64,000 bases of DNA from positions 73,288,508-73,352,507 of the forward strand of contig NC_134707.1 of the NCBI RefSeq assembly GCF_043290135.1. The letters run 5' to 3'. The notes under the pieces are model-generated. The model saw only the letters and a list, made by a program, of their open reading frames with translations, was not told the origin of the DNA and searched no databases. Positions 22,922-35,474 of the stretch are shown piece by piece (positions within the stretch are counted from its first letter, which is position 1; every line of letters starts with the position of its first letter). Made by a program: the position numbers and the translations under genes. The stretch comes from Rhipicephalus microplus (taxonomy: Eukaryota > Arthropoda > Arachnida > Ixodida > Ixodidae).

Positions 22922-24123
22922 CGTTTCGCGGCAAGGACAGATGGGGGGGGGGGGGAGGCAGGGGTCGACGCAATCGATCGAGAAGAAAAATACAGAATTT
23001 GGGTTCTAATCGTATCATACGAATGCACAAGAGCGCTTGCGAGTGTTCGAACCTGAATTTCAAAATTCGACCACTCCTGACGGCACAAAGATGATATTAT
23101 TCTCTTCTATTGTAGCTGCTCGAGGCAGCGACTATCAACGACAATGAGATGTTTGGCAGAAAGCAAACAGCGGCGACCACTATGTGGAATATAAAGTGCG
23201 AGATAAAGAGAAGCCTGCTTACAACAGGGTTGCCACCCGCATGGAAGGTATGAATTAAGCGCATTCCAATACTACAGTAGGCTTCATTCCAGAAGGTATC
23301 AGCTTTTCAGTTGACAAAGAATTTTATTACTAAGTTCGAAAAACAAAGCCAAACGTCGTGGCCATGTCACTATAGTGATATGTTGGAGATCGGGGGCTCC
23401 CGACTCGATACTGAAGCCCACGGGTCCAAGCCCGTTACAACAATGTCGAACCCGGCCCGTGGGCCAGGCTTGGGTTCGTGCTCCACGGACGTTCTGTATG
23501 ATGTATATGATGGGGCCTTCATCATGGAAGCCAATCTAAACGCACTTCAAGTATTTGCTCCAACTCCTTCAGAAATGCCAATTGCCTTTTTTTCTGCGTG
23601 CACCTTACAAAAGGGGTCAAGCGAATATTCCAGAGGCATGGCATCATGACCCTCGTTTGATTCTCTTTTATTGCGATAACAAATATATGGACACTCTCGG
23701 CTGGATTTTACCGCTGGTGTCAGCGTCGGCGTCACCGTCACCTAGAACGATTCTTCTGTAGTTATTAGGTGCACAAAGGTCACTACAATCATCTCAGTGT
23801 CCATTCGCGAAAAGCGCGCGCTCCTCAGACACAACGAAGTAACAACTGAGATGCTTATTCGAGTGTATCTGTACCTCTAGGTGTGTTTTATGAGTCATTT
23901 GTGCGTCAGCAACGTGGGTTCTCGATCCGCTTTCCATTCTGCGCGTGACCTTCAAAGTTGTTGCTATCGCGTTCGTTGCTTCACCTTTGCGGCAAAGCTG
24001 TGACTTTTTCGAGTGCACAAAATTTTCAGTGTTAAATTTTGTTAGGTTGGTCTAACATAATTGGTCCTATCTGTATGTAGTTCCCTCGGGTCGCACAGTG
24101 TAAGTTCCGCTCTACAAGACGCC

Positions 24124-24614
24124 CATTGATTGATTGATATGGGGGGTAAAACGTCCCGAAACCACCATACGTATATAAAATTGATTTGTCGGGTTTAACG
24201 TCCCAAAACCACCATATGATTATGAGAGACGCCGTAGTGAAGGGCTCCGGAAATTTAGACCACCTGGGGTTGTTTAACCTGCACCCAAATCTGAGCACAC
24301 GGGCCTACAACATTTCCGCCTCCATCAGAAATGCAGCCGCCGCAGCCGGGATTTGAACCTGCGACCTGCGGGTCAGCAGCCGAGTACCTTAGCCACTAGA
24401 CCACCGCGGCGGGGCATACATATATAAGAGATGGCATAGTGGAGGGCTCTGAAAATTTCGACTACATGGGGTTCTTTAACGTGCACCCAAATGTGCGCAC
24501 AAGGGCCTACAAGATTTACGCTGCCATCGAGAATGCTGCCGCCGCAACCGAGATTCGATCACGTGACCTACGGGTCAGCAGCCGAGTAACTTTGCCACTA
24601 GACCACCGCGGTGG
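24124..24614 (-). mobile_element. Ruka: older Ruka-like SINE, split by a second copy
   Basis: The 3' part (24124-24177, starting with the ATTGATTGATTGAT tail) and the 5' part (24427-24614, ending at the A-box head GACCACCGCGGTGG) belong to one diverged minus-strand SINE. They are separated by the younger copy at 24178-24414. The outer copy ends only 72 bp before the exon at 24687. Confidence 0.8.
24178..24414 (-). mobile_element. Ruka: younger Ruka-like SINE inserted in the older one
   Basis: A minus-strand copy with both pol III boxes and a well-kept body. It is flanked by a 12-bp duplication with one mismatch (CATACGTATATA at 24166-24177, CATACATATATA at 24415-24426) that lies inside the older SINE. 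Confidence 0.85.
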
Positions 24615-24686
24615 AGAAGGCACCCGTTGCTGACAATATTCTGTATTGTAGACGTGTTTTTTTTTGTGGTTGTTGCATTGTTACAG

Positions 24687-24837
24687 GACTATATTCGTGC
24701 CGTCCCTTTTCATCGCCATTGGTCACATCTCGTATTCGGACGCAAGCTTTCCAGACTGCACTATACTGCCACCAAACATTCTAGTGTATCCGAATTCACG
24801 CAGCAGCCGGACCAACAGGACCTACGGACATACTCTG
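24687..24837 (+). CDS. mucin/GH18 gene, fifth recognised exon
   Basis: The acceptor is TTGTTACAG (24678-24686) and the donor ACTCTG|GTACGA at 24838. Phase 2 in, phase 0 out. Codes for TIFVPSLFIAIGHISYSD, FPDCTILPPNIL and NRTYGHTL. SLFIAIGHISY is strand-like. NRT is a sequon. The frame runs on past the donor for only a few codons. Confidence 0.75.
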
Positions 24838-25337
24838 GTACGAACATCTATCGACTGCTACGCATCGTATCGAAGTGTTTTTTAAAGAAATCTCATATAA
24901 GACAGTTGCTCTTACTGTGGTTTTGGATCCTGTGCGCTTGCAAAGCTTAGAGATAAGACAAAACCCTAAGTCGAGGCCACACATATTAGTAGTATTCATA
25001 AAAAATAAACGCCAAATTTGGCAGTCCTGCAGAGCCTTCCTAATTTAAACAAACTGTATTGTAAGAAGTTGAATACTATTGAACCACGTTTTTAGAAACC
25101 TATCTTGTATCACAGCGCCCATCCCAAGCGTGTAAAAGACGGCTCGCCGTGTGTAAGTTGCACAACAATTCTTGCGTGAACTGTAAGTGTGATACCTCAA
25201 GGCGCAGGTGACAAGATCGCTATGAGCTAATTGTCCATATGACATGCTAGCCTCTTTATCACAAGATAAATTTAAAGGAAATTTATTTTCGCAAGTCCAC
25301 GGAATGTGGAAAAACACTCTTCATAGGCAAGTTGAAG

Positions 25338-25407
25338 GTTGATAGATATGTGGGGTTGAACGTCCCAAAACCACCATATGATTAAGAGAGACGCAAAGTT
25401 GGAGGTC
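25338..25407 (-). mobile_element. Ruka: Ruka-like SINE, 3' fragment
   Basis: GATAGATATGTGGGGTTGAA and CGTCCCAAAACCACCATATG match the 3' end of the SINE. The rest of the element is absent. Confidence 0.7.
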
Positions 25408-27830
25408 GGAGATTCAGTGTATTGCTACACTTGCATACAGTGTCGCATAATTAAGCAGATTGACCAGCGTGCCCTTATCAGAGTTCGTTTAAGCGCGCCA
25501 CTTAAGCCGTCGAAATTATGTAACCGCTTCAATAAACCTCTAGTAAAGGTATGACTTGTAGTAATCAAAACAAGCCGTCATTCGTGTCTTGTGCCGGAAG
25601 GGTCGCCCTGCACACCTGCTTGCCATGCGAAAAAGGGGACATCATTCAGAAACAATGATATGTATATGACGGTCTCATCAGCACAATTGTCACTCAACCG
25701 TTAGTGGTGAATATGGCTGTCAACCTAAACTTTAAAAGTGTCTCTGGCTAGCAAGGAGCCCCAATCAAGTGGGGAGAGAAACAATCAATTCGTGTATTAT
25801 TGCATTTGAAAGAAAATGGATTCAGTATGAGTCATTGATTTCATTATCTGGCGAACAACTTTTGTAGGTGTCAGCTAGCTTGTCTTCATGATTCGCTGAC
25901 GCCATGCACAGGAAGCATTATGTGATGGTGACCCTCTCATTATCCCTTTTTGTATCTCTGCTACTCCGGTTGGGACAGTGTATGCATTAACTCAATGTGC
26001 TATAGAGCCTTTCACTGTTTACAAACACAGGCCTTTGATGACATCTTCTTTGGTCCACCGATGTGTCTTAAAGGCATTGGTCGGCACGAAGTACTTTTGA
26101 AAATAGCCTGCTAATTTCATACGCTTTCTTTACCTTGTTTTTCCTTGTTAGACGAAATATATTTTATTAAATATTTTTTTGAGCTACATAAACATATTAA
26201 AAATTTTTTTTGAACGATGCGGTTGTTTTTTTTATCTAAAAACTAAAGAGAGACTTTCCTTAACCTTGAAAGAAACTTCAAGACGTGCTTTCAGTTTGAC
26301 GTTAAGAGCTTTACCAGCTTTTAACCTCTTAATGAGGCGACCGGAAGCTTTTGAAAAACAACGCTTGAGGTCTTTAAGCCGTCTAATACCGCAGTCACAA
26401 CCCATGATGCTTCCCTTTATCTCTTTCTTTTTCTTTCTGCCTTACCCCCGTGAAAAGCAGCCGGCTAGAAACCCGCTTTCCAGGCCGACGGCTCCTTTTC
26501 TTTCTCCTAAAAATTCATCTTCTGCACTTTTGTGTGGCTTGTTTGTATGTAAATTTTTACAATATGCTCCTACGTGATTATCACTATAGGTTTTTGGAAA
26601 AAGTTGATTTCAGTTGATAGTCAGTGCTTCATATGGTGGATTGTTCATTTTTCTAATTTGTTTTAGATGTGCTTTTACCTCTCCGCTTTTTTAATGCTTC
26701 TGGTACTGTGGGGTATAAGAAAATACAATAAAAAATTGAAACATGCTCTGTCTTCACTTTATTGCATCGTTTTTCGATTCAAGCACTAAGTGAACATGCT
26801 GTCCTCTAACCTGAACCTTGCGGCAAAATTGGTTGCAGTGAAATGCACCGTATTTTATTACGTAGGCCTTGGGTGCGAATGCTTTCTGTAAAGAAGTACA
26901 CGAGCATTTGTAATGCCTTGTGCGCGAATATTGATATCTCACGCAATATCAAAACTTGCTCTTCCTTGTGAGCGCTGTCTTGTCAGTGGATTGTTTTGCC
27001 TAATTACAGCTAATCTTTTCCTATCTATAATTAGGACTAGTGTTTTTAGCATTGTCATTGAAGGTTACACAATGCAATTACATTGGAAAGGACAACCGGC
27101 AGCATTCACTGTATTTTAATACGACCACGTCTGTTCAAATTAAGCTACATTTTTATTTTTAAAAAGACACGAAATAATATTAGACGTTGTAAAAACTGCG
27201 GTCTCGTTTGAAAGAATCTCGAAAACAAAAACACGTGAAAGCGCTGGTCTTTATGACAGACGAAGTGCCAGTCGTTGATGTAAAGACTACGTTGTGAACA
27301 GAAACACATTTTTTCCCATAACTGGTCAATGAGCTCTAGAAAGTCTGAAATAAGAGCAAGGCATTCTATTGTGAGAAACGTTAGGTGTAAGGTTGCCCCA
27401 CAGAGAATACCAGAAATATGTTCGGATTCTGAATGGAATGCTGAAAGCGGCAGTAGTTGTTGATAACTAACTCTATGTCCATGCTTTTTGCAGAAAGTAG
27501 GAGGTATTATGACCCACAGAAATTTCGAAAGCCCCCCGCGCCCATTCATCACTGATCAAGTAAATTACAATTGTATATTCGCAGTCAAAAATACATTTGC
27601 CGAAGCTGGTACTATATATTAAAAAATATAATCACGAACCACCATGCCCTTTGATGCCTAATGCCCCATACCTTGGTTTATGTCACCGCCTCCCAAGAAT
27701 TTATCTTTAATAGTGACACATTGCCACCATAAATGAAAAGTTGCGTATTTTCACGTTGTGGAGAAGGGGCAAAAGATTTTTTGAAGTATGAAAGAAAACA
27801 AAATATGTGACTTGGTAAAACTTTTGGAAG

Positions 27831-28076
27831 GCCACGACTCGGTGGTCTAGTGGCTAAGGTAGTCGGCTACTGACCCGCAGGTTGTGGGATTGGATCCCGG
27901 CTGCGGTGGCTGCATATTCACTGGAGGTGAACATGCAGCAGGCCGACGTGCTCATATTTGGTTGCACGTCAAAAATCCCAGGAGGTCAAAATTTCCGGAG
28001 CTCTCCATTACGGCATATCTCATAATTGTATGATGGGTTTGCGACGTTAAACCACACATATCAATCAATGCATCAA
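27831..28076 (+). mobile_element. Ruka: diverged Ruka-like SINE
   Basis: Has GGTGGTCTAGTGGCTAAGGT, TGACCCGCAGGT, GTCAAAATTTCCGGAGC and a TCAATCAATG tail, with many substitutions elsewhere. An older copy than the one at 10111. Confidence 0.8.
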
Positions 28077-28216
28077 ATAATTTTAAAAACTACCTGCACA
28101 ACCTTCATAAAATGGCGTAGTTTATGTCAGAAACTAGTCTCCAACAGGCCCCTTTGTAAAATGCTAAAAAACAAAAACCTAATTCATGTGAAAACTACTG
28201 CATTTATTTTGCTTCT

Positions 28217-28440
28217 AAAAAATGGGGTGTAACATCCAAGAACCATGAGGGGATGCTATGGTGGAGGGCTGTGGAAAATTCTACCACCTTGGTTTTTAGC
28301 CTAACGGTACAAGATGGTTAGTGCATGCGGTTCAAGCTGCAGCACCTCGACGAGGAGCGCGGCCACCCAGACCGGGATTTGATCCTGCTACCTCGGAGGC
28401 AGCATACGGGCAACCTATCTGCCAGACCACCTAGGCAGGT
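28217..28440 (-). mobile_element. very diverged tRNA-derived SINE
   Basis: On the minus strand a B-box-like GGATCAAATCCCGG lies near 28371-28384 and a GTGGTCTGGCAGATAGG head near 28420. The left end keeps AACATCCAAGAACCATGAGG in place of the Ruka 3' end. It may be a distant Ruka relative. Confidence 0.4.
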
Positions 28441-28705
28441 ATTATTGGTGATGCGTCATAATCAGTCTTACGTAACACGGGCCATTTTGAAACTTACTAT
28501 TTACCTAGACTTACTGCACTTTTATGTGTAAAGCGCTAGTATTTATCAAATATACGAAAAAGTGGTGTCAACCATAAGCCAGTGCAGCGTGTGTGAATAT
28601 TCCTACGATGATTAAGAAACACATTCTATTTAATAACATCACACAAGTGCTCTTTGGCGACTATCCTACGTTTTTACCAACTTGTTTTTCTTTTTCACAC
28701 CGCAG

Positions 28706-28885
28706 AATGACACGCTGCCTATACTTGAAAGGGTGCGGAAGTCGCACCCACAGCTGCCTCTGTCCATCTCGGTGGCACTCAGCGGGCGATACTACACACC
28801 GAAGCGAACGGATACTTTCGAGCGCTATCTTCCCTTCGAGAAATGCGTAGAGGGACGCGGTCCGCGTTTTGACGATCCAGCCCAA
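28706..28885 (+). CDS. mucin/GH18 gene, sixth recognised exon
   Basis: The acceptor follows a long pyrimidine tract ending CACACCGCAG (28696-28705), and the donor is CCCAA|GTGAGT at 28886. Phase 0 at both ends, 60 codons. Codes for NDTLPILERVRKSHPQ, LPLSISVALSGRYYTPKRT and PFEKCVEGRGPRFDD. SVALSGRYYT fits the GH18 strand that usually reads GxPxYGRxxT, a substrate-cleft position. NDT is a sequon. Confidence 0.77.
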
Positions 28886-31800
28886 GTGAGTGCTTGCATA
28901 TCGGACAAGTGAAGCATTATTTCAGAAAATTGCTTCTTGAAAGTGAGTGTACCTACCTAATGTGCTATCGCAAGGTGTCGACAGACGCAGGTGCGAGCTC
29001 TTTGTAAATCGTTAATTCATTATCCTGAGTGAAAAATGTAGGCCCGTTACACAACAAATTCGCCAAAGAAGACGGCAACACTATAGGGGGGGGGGGCAGT
29101 ACGTAAACATTCCGGTAGTTGAGCAGAAGAGCTATTTGGTTAATTCAGTAAAACATAAATTGTCGCTTATGGGTGGTTTTTACGTTCTTATGGACGTTAA
29201 TGGTTGTGCCTCACCAATGATTTGAAAAAGGGGTTGAATACAAAGGCTGTTCGGCGGGATTCACCAATAAGTACCTTCATAGACAAATAGCGTCACTGGT
29301 ATGTCGTTTCCAATATCAGAATGACGTTACTGTTTAGCCCATTACTGATATTAAAGCAGGCGTGGAATATATTTGTAGTTTTGATGAATACCTTACTACA
29401 CGTTGTAACCTCTATCGGTTTCTCTATCGTAGTTGAGGTTGGGTAAGATACCAAAAGAAGAGGCTTTTGATATTGTTTACCACTGCACATTTTTTAATTT
29501 GCACCATCTGCAGCCCGTGTGACATAAGTTATACGTAAGTTCTCGAACAAAATTTGTGGCCAGCAAACAGTATCCGCATCGAGCCAGAGCCGCAAGGTAG
29601 GCTTGTTTGTAAGTCATTAGGGCTCTTTTTCTTTTGCAGCGCGAACTCTACTCAAGGGCAGATCAATTAAAGCACGAAGAAGACCGCTCGTAGCGCTGGT
29701 GCTGTTCTCTTCGTGCCTTTTTCTTTTCTCCTTTTGCCGAAATCTCGCTGCAAAAAGGAAGTGCCCTAATGTGCGTCAACATAGCTCTTGAGCACTGTGC
29801 TGTAATCAAAAGGAAGATTGAACGCAAAATCGGTTCAAAATGCATGGTAATTTAGCAATACTACGCTAAAATATCAGTACGTTGCTGGAACGAGTGACCT
29901 ACTCAGGAACTTCCATCTTGAAGAGGTTTGATGTTCGTAGCCCAGTGGCGCAGATATACCAGCAGAAGGAAAGGTGTAACACTCGCAAATAATTCACGCT
30001 GCTATCAGGATCGTCATGGCTTCCGTGGTAACGCCTGCATGGTAACTGGTCACCTTGCCTCTCCATCGCGTGCCTGACCACATAGCGAATTTTCTCACGC
30101 ATAACCCTCACCCTCACGAATGGTTCGCGTAAAGTCAAGTTTTATAAAAACGACTTCCACGGACATCCACGAAGCTAGCTTCCTAGCATGTATACATATA
30201 TAGCTGTGGTAAAGCGCACTGAAGTAAGTTACGTTTTCTGTCTTTATCTTAGTTCCAAATTTTTTGAAGTCCTGTATTTTCTATATATGAAAAATATGCA
30301 TCCGGCCTCCTTTTAAATAGTAGATAATGTTTGCACGGCAGGTTTTTTTTTTTTTTTTGGAAATCGATAGCATCCAGACGTATCCAAAAGGGGACTAAGT
30401 GAACGACACATAACACACATACGCAGTGCTGGGCACTTTTGTTACGGCTCTATCGCTTTAGAGAAATATAACGACTTTATTGGCTAAATTCGCCTTCAAA
30501 TGCGTACAAATAAAGAATAATCGCTTTTTCTCTAAATTTAGGTATTCAAGTAGCGTGCAGTATGCCACAAATCAATCCTCATAATTCATGAAACGATCTT
30601 ATTATGTACTTGCTGACGGCCTATTGTGATGTGCAGTAATTCCCAGCATTATGAACTGCATTGATACGTTGCTTTTGGTTTTCTTTAGAGAGAAGCCTAG
30701 TTATTTTCATTCATTACTTAAAGTAGTTACGAAATGTCAAGGAGGAAATATGCCGGAGCATTTACTGCTAGCATAACGGCAGATCTTCCGTCGTGACGAA
30801 ATTTCACCACAGAAATGGCCTATATAAAAACGCTGAAAAATCACCTTGCGGATTGGAAGTAAAACGCTTGTATTTTTATACCTACAACAACGTAAAATGC
30901 GCTCACCTGTTTACCTACTCGTTTGCAATCTGCTTCATTCTGGATAGTCGTGGAGCTGGCTTGTTATTGATTTATCTTTAGCAGCAAATGGTTGCAGCGC
31001 TTACTCGACACAATCACACAAGAAGGCCCAGAAGAGCCACCTAGGCTAAAGTACTGGCAAAGACGATCTTTTTAGAGGCCCACCTACTCTATATATACCG
31101 CCAACACATCAGAGAACATATCAAGTAGTGGCACCAAGAAAAATTTCCCAAGGCTTCAAGCTTTTGAACAGCGTCTCGACAAGTTGTAGTCAAATTTAAA
31201 CAGATCATCAGCTTGTACACAGCAAAAACATTTCTTTAATTCACAATGATATGGGCGGTTTATTATGCAAGGTATCATGTTTTCCTAACTGCACCCACAC
31301 ACAAGCGTAAACACACAATTCAAGTTGTTTCAGCCATTTTTCATGACTGACACACAATACGAAACCAACGACTGAGAACATAGTAGAACCCCACATTTAG
31401 AAGAAGAGTGATATACGAAAGAATAGCGTATCCTTGAGCAAATGCGATTTCTTGTTCTTTCCGGTTTCATGCTTCTCACTATGTTCTTCAGTTGTATACA
31501 CATTATGGTAAGGAAACGCTTCATCTTGTACTCGCTACCACTCTAATTGAACTGTACGAAAAGAATGTGGTCAATCTTATTCATTCAAAATAACGTTATT
31601 AAATTCGTGGTTACAAATGTGTGGGGACTACTTATGTCCTGATGTGCAGTACCTTTTGACGTACGTGTTCCTGCAAGTGCTTTGATTTTGCTAAAGAGGT
31701 TTAAAATAAAAGCACAAAGCTGATTTCTTTCCACTTCAACGTTGCTCATTACATAACTATTTTACTGAGAACTCTGCATAGACCATGAATAGATTTTCTG

Positions 31801-31990
31801 AGTGTTTTCGTCGTGTCACTGTCATTGTGTGGGCGACGAGAGCTGCGATAGCGAAGCTTTTTTCTCTGTTCCCTGATTTTGTCAAAACAATGCACTGTTT
31901 TGTCTCTAGCAAAAGAAAATTTTGGAATGTATGATTGATTGCTTGACAGATATTATGTTAAAATTTGCCACCGTTTTTCCGTTTCTTCAG
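28886..31990 (+). other. intron 6 of the mucin/GH18 gene (3.1 kb)
   Basis: Phase 0. A G-run lies near 29087-29096 and a T-run near 30342-30358. No transposable element or extra exon was recognised; the sequence is AT-rich. Confidence 0.55.
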
Positions 31991-32119
31991 ATATGTCCAA
32001 ACGTTGTTGCAGCCCAGTGGAAATTGCAGAAGAACGACAGTTACTTCTACGAGTCTCTTGTGAATGAGAGGTTGAGACTGACGTTTACGTTCGACTCACT
32101 AGAATGGTTGAAAGCGAAG
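31991..32119 (+). CDS. mucin/GH18 gene, seventh recognised exon
   Basis: The acceptor is GTTTCTTCAG (31981-31990) and the donor GCGAAG|GTAAGT at 32120, a near-perfect donor. Phase 0, 43 codons. Codes for ICPNVVAAQWKLQKND, SYFYESLVNERLR and LTFTFDSLEWLKAK. In GH18 proteins this part reads roughly EIC ... W ... WVxYDDxxSxxxK, and the order Cys, Trp, FTFDS, Lys is kept. NDS is a sequon. Confidence 0.77.
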
Positions 32120-32699
32120 GTAAGTGGCAGCCTATGTGTCTGCCCAAGCTGTTGTGATGAGCTAAGCCGTTGTGGTCATGAAGCGTCGAAGCTGTATAGC
32201 GGTAAGGCATGAGCAGTAAATAACTAACTCGCAATGCTTCCCCAGCAAAGCTAAATAAATTATCAAATTAGCTCAACAACGTTATAATATAATACAGTAG
32301 AGTTGCTTAAGCAAAGTTAGTGAGTGACTCGTACTCGAACTACCCATCATCAAAATCTTCAGTGCAGTGCACTGTAAATTGGAATGCAATATAGCACCAC
32401 GACCACTTGATGAAAAACACCCACCATGTATTTTGCATCGAGAGGGTTGGTATCATGTACATTTCTGTGTAGTCGATAGGAAAATATGACGCCACACTTC
32501 AGAACAACGTGTCTTTACGTTAATTATACCAGTGTCATTTTTTCTGAATAGAGTGCATGAGAGCAGTAGTTATCAATCAAGGCTATAACACTACGCAGCC
32601 TACCCGGCAGATAATTGCAAGATACGGGAGCACCACGGGGACCCTCGCTTCACTGTTAAAACAGCAACGACAAGCATTCCTCTTTTTTTTTTTGGCGTT

Positions 32700-32867
32700 C
32701 ACCATGGGTAGTGGCCAAATAATGGTAGATGAACGAAGTGCTTAACATCGCAAACGACAGGAGGAGATAGAAGAGTCGAGAACGGAGCACTGAACAAACA
32801 ACGTTCTGATATCTTCTATCCCCTCTTGTCGTTTGCGCTGCTAACCACTTTCTTCGGCTACCATGCA
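32700..32867. repeat. foldback element / long imperfect palindrome
   Basis: Inner arms CGCAAACGACAGGAGGAGAT (from 32749) and ATCCCCTCTTGTCGTTTGCG (ending near 32837) are inverted, with a centre of about 38 bp. The pairing continues weakly outward through AAGTG/CACTT and CATGG/CCATG, giving about 168 bp in all. It could be a MITE-like element. No flanking duplication was identified. Confidence 0.55.
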
Positions 32868-32952
32868 GCACCAACCAGACCAATCAAGCACTTTGCGAAG
32901 TAATGGTTTATAGCGGGACGTCAGTTTAATGTTTACAATACCACATTCTAAA

Positions 32953-33165
32953 TGGGCCGTGGTGGCCTGGGGTTCCTGCTGCTCATTCGCCAACCCGACG
33001 TTTGCTGAACCGAGTCTTGGCTGTGGTTGCAGTATTTCGATGGAGACAAAATATGAGAGGTCCTTGAGCTTTGGTGTATAGATGCAGTCTAAAGAATCCC
33101 CGGTGGCGGAGCTTTGCGGAGCACACCGTAAAGCTATGGCGTCTCACATAATCATACCTTTGTTT
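32953..33165 (+). mobile_element. Ruka: degenerate Ruka-like SINE
   Basis: Keeps GGGCCGTGGTGGCCTGGGG at the head, a TTTCGATGGAGAC core, TAAAGAATCCCCGGTGG and GGCGTCTCACATAATCATA in the right order and spacing. The B box is decayed. Confidence 0.6.
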
Positions 33166-35474
33166 TTAGAAATAGAAGCACCAACAACTATTACTTAAAA
33201 AAAACAGACTCTTCGTTTTGACGAATATCACAATGACATTTTCACCTCAAATTGCAACTTTCGCCATGTAGATACGTCAGCATTTTAATTACGGGATATA
33301 AAACATTTTGCGTGCTACAAGCACACAGTAACGACGAAAAAAGAACGATACGGGAACAAACAAGCACGCTTGTGTTGGACCGTATAGACGTCAGAGTCTC
33401 CCATGCGACGACGCAAGAAAAAAAAAACGCCACTAGTGTCCTTATCGCCGTGCAAGCGATAGCAGGGTAGTGCGAAGAGAGACATCCGCAAGCGAGCGTA
33501 CAGAAGCCCTTCCCTTTCGTTGGTGCTGAGGTACCTTTCCCTGAAACTAAAGGGCCTAGAAAATTCCCATCAATTATTTTTGCTCCAGAACAATAAAAAG
33601 CTTGGCAAAGTAAGAACAGGTTCAATGCAAAGCATGTGTCAGTTATTTCGCCGTGGTGCAACTCGCAATTTAACTGCACGCGAGCACCTCATGACAACGA
33701 GTTCGACACAAGCACTTCCACGTGCGTTCTTTAACACCCAAATGCCTAAATCTGGACGTACACACGTTGCCAAAGCGATGAAGGGCATACACAAGCAATG
33801 TATTGTATAATCAGTAATACGAAGCTCCCTTTATCTGGAACAATTGGCCTTGGCGACTTTTGTCTTACCTGGTGCATTCTCAATCCATCTCTCGCCCACT
33901 CTACGTTCAACTGCTTTATTACGCGTTCTAGAATGTCCTGGTGACGATCGTTTTCCCTTTGTATATACTACAAATGGGAATACATGCGTGACTACTCTCT
34001 CGGTGCACACCGAAAGTCAAAATTGAATCCTGGGAAATAGCCCGGGCAATCGGGGAAACCAACGCTAAGAGAAACACGATTGTGATCACGACCCACAATT
34101 TTAGCGATTTACGAGTAACCGTTTGGTTTGGCTAGTTGAAGCCAGAGCTTAGAACCTTCGAGCCTGCGCGCGCTATGCTGTGTGATGCAACCACGTCGGA
34201 TTATAGGCGGTCGTGGCATGTGCGATGTTCATCGCGCGCGTCTCGAGTGTCCTGTTCCACGGCGCACACTATGGTGAGAGGCATTGTTGAGCTTCATAAT
34301 AAAAGTTGCCATGGTTCTTCGTCAGGGCTACGTGTAGCAATAACAAGAAACGTTCAATATCACACTTTCTCATGCGACACGCTGGAGAGAAATCGAGTTA
34401 TACACTTACCAAGGACGCTCGCAACGGCCCGCGTTTCCAGGGCTCTCACTGTTCTGCTTCGCGAAAGCTACGGAAAACGGTAACACTGAATTCTTTTAGG
34501 TTTGTCGCAATTCACAACGTAACATTTGCGTCGACTGAGGTCTTTCTTCGTAGAGCGCGGAACTATTGCGTATGCTCTTGTTTTCGCCGCCCGTCGCACT
34601 GGCGAGTGAACCAGCAAGCATGACGTGGTGGTTCGGTGACGAGTTCATGTCGAAGAAAAATTTGTAGCACTGTTTCTGAGTGTTAAATGCGCAAACATAC
34701 CTACTATTTAGCTAAATCATTGTTTAGCATGCGCTGATTACATACGGTTGTGCAGCAAACTGTGCAGAGGAGGCGGGCTTTGCGCTTCTGAAAACTGCGC
34801 CGACAGGTGGCGCTACTTGTCTAAACAGTTCCACAATCTAATGTCTACTGTTCCTTCTTTGTTGTTTTTGTTTCTCCGTAGCACAAAAAATATTTACATT
34901 ATATACATTATCACTCACTGTTAAGGGGAACGCTTGAATAAACACCGTTGATATTGGTGGCCCTCTAAGAGGTAGTGGACACGGAGACAATCTTAACGTA
35001 CTATCAACAGAAATGTTTACGGGACTCCAATAGTTTGATACAGAATCCTCTTTGCATGACAATGTAATTTAGAAAGAAATGTTCCATACTGCAATTTACT
35101 ATCCAACCTGTAGTGTCACCATCTTGATTTCAAGCATTAAGCACTGATACACAGAAATTGGCCTTTGTTGTGAATCGAACGTCGAGCGAAATTTTGCTGA
35201 TCATAGAATGTCGCTAGACTGTCAAGCAGAGTCTGACCTACGAACCACAAGAAGTCCTTTCAAAACCTAAGTCGATAGGCTTCAGTAACATAGCGAAAAC
35301 CAAACATGTTGTGCACGCAGCTATTTCCTTTAGCAGTGCAAACATTTGTGCAAGGAACAAGCACTTAACCGGGCTCTTATTTACGGCTCATCGTTGTTGA
35401 GTTGCCGCAGTTTCAAAAGCTACGTTTCAGGACAGTTTTGACGCTCAACCTGATCCTCCGCGCGTTCCCTGCAG

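Larger units (their letters stand above)
15317..24686 (+). other. intron 4 of the mucin/GH18 gene (9.4 kb)
   Basis: The largest intron. It holds two copies of an unclassified repeat (17828-18410 and 22345-22921), a broken Gypsy element (18424-20860), a tandem array with a period near 148 bp (20990-21860) and nested SINEs (24124-24614). GC-rich patches of GGCCCG/AAGCCCG character lie near 17100-17240 and 23395-23495. From 15317 to about 17060 nothing was recognised. Confidence 0.6.
24838..28705 (+). other. intron 5 of the mucin/GH18 gene (3.9 kb)
   Basis: Phase 0 at both ends. Holds a short Ruka 3' fragment (25338-25407), a diverged Ruka-like copy (27831-28076) and a very diverged tRNA-like repeat (28217-28440). 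AT-rich in the middle. A 135-residue minus-strand frame at 27145-27552 has no recognisable relatives. Confidence 0.6.
32120..35474 (+). other. intron 7 of the mucin/GH18 gene (3.4 kb)
   Basis: Phase 0. Contains a foldback element (32700-32867) and a degenerate Ruka-like SINE (32953-33165). From 33170 to 35474 nothing was recognised; several overlapping short frames lack family resemblance. Confidence 0.55.

Noticed and set aside
26179..26577. A 132-residue + strand frame in intron 5
   Set aside because: AT-rich flanks, phase and borders do not fit the gene, and no family resemblance.
27145..27552. A 135-residue minus-strand frame in intron 5
   Set aside because: No recognisable domain, no splice context and no start or poly(A) signals. 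Kept as unexplained, not called a gene.
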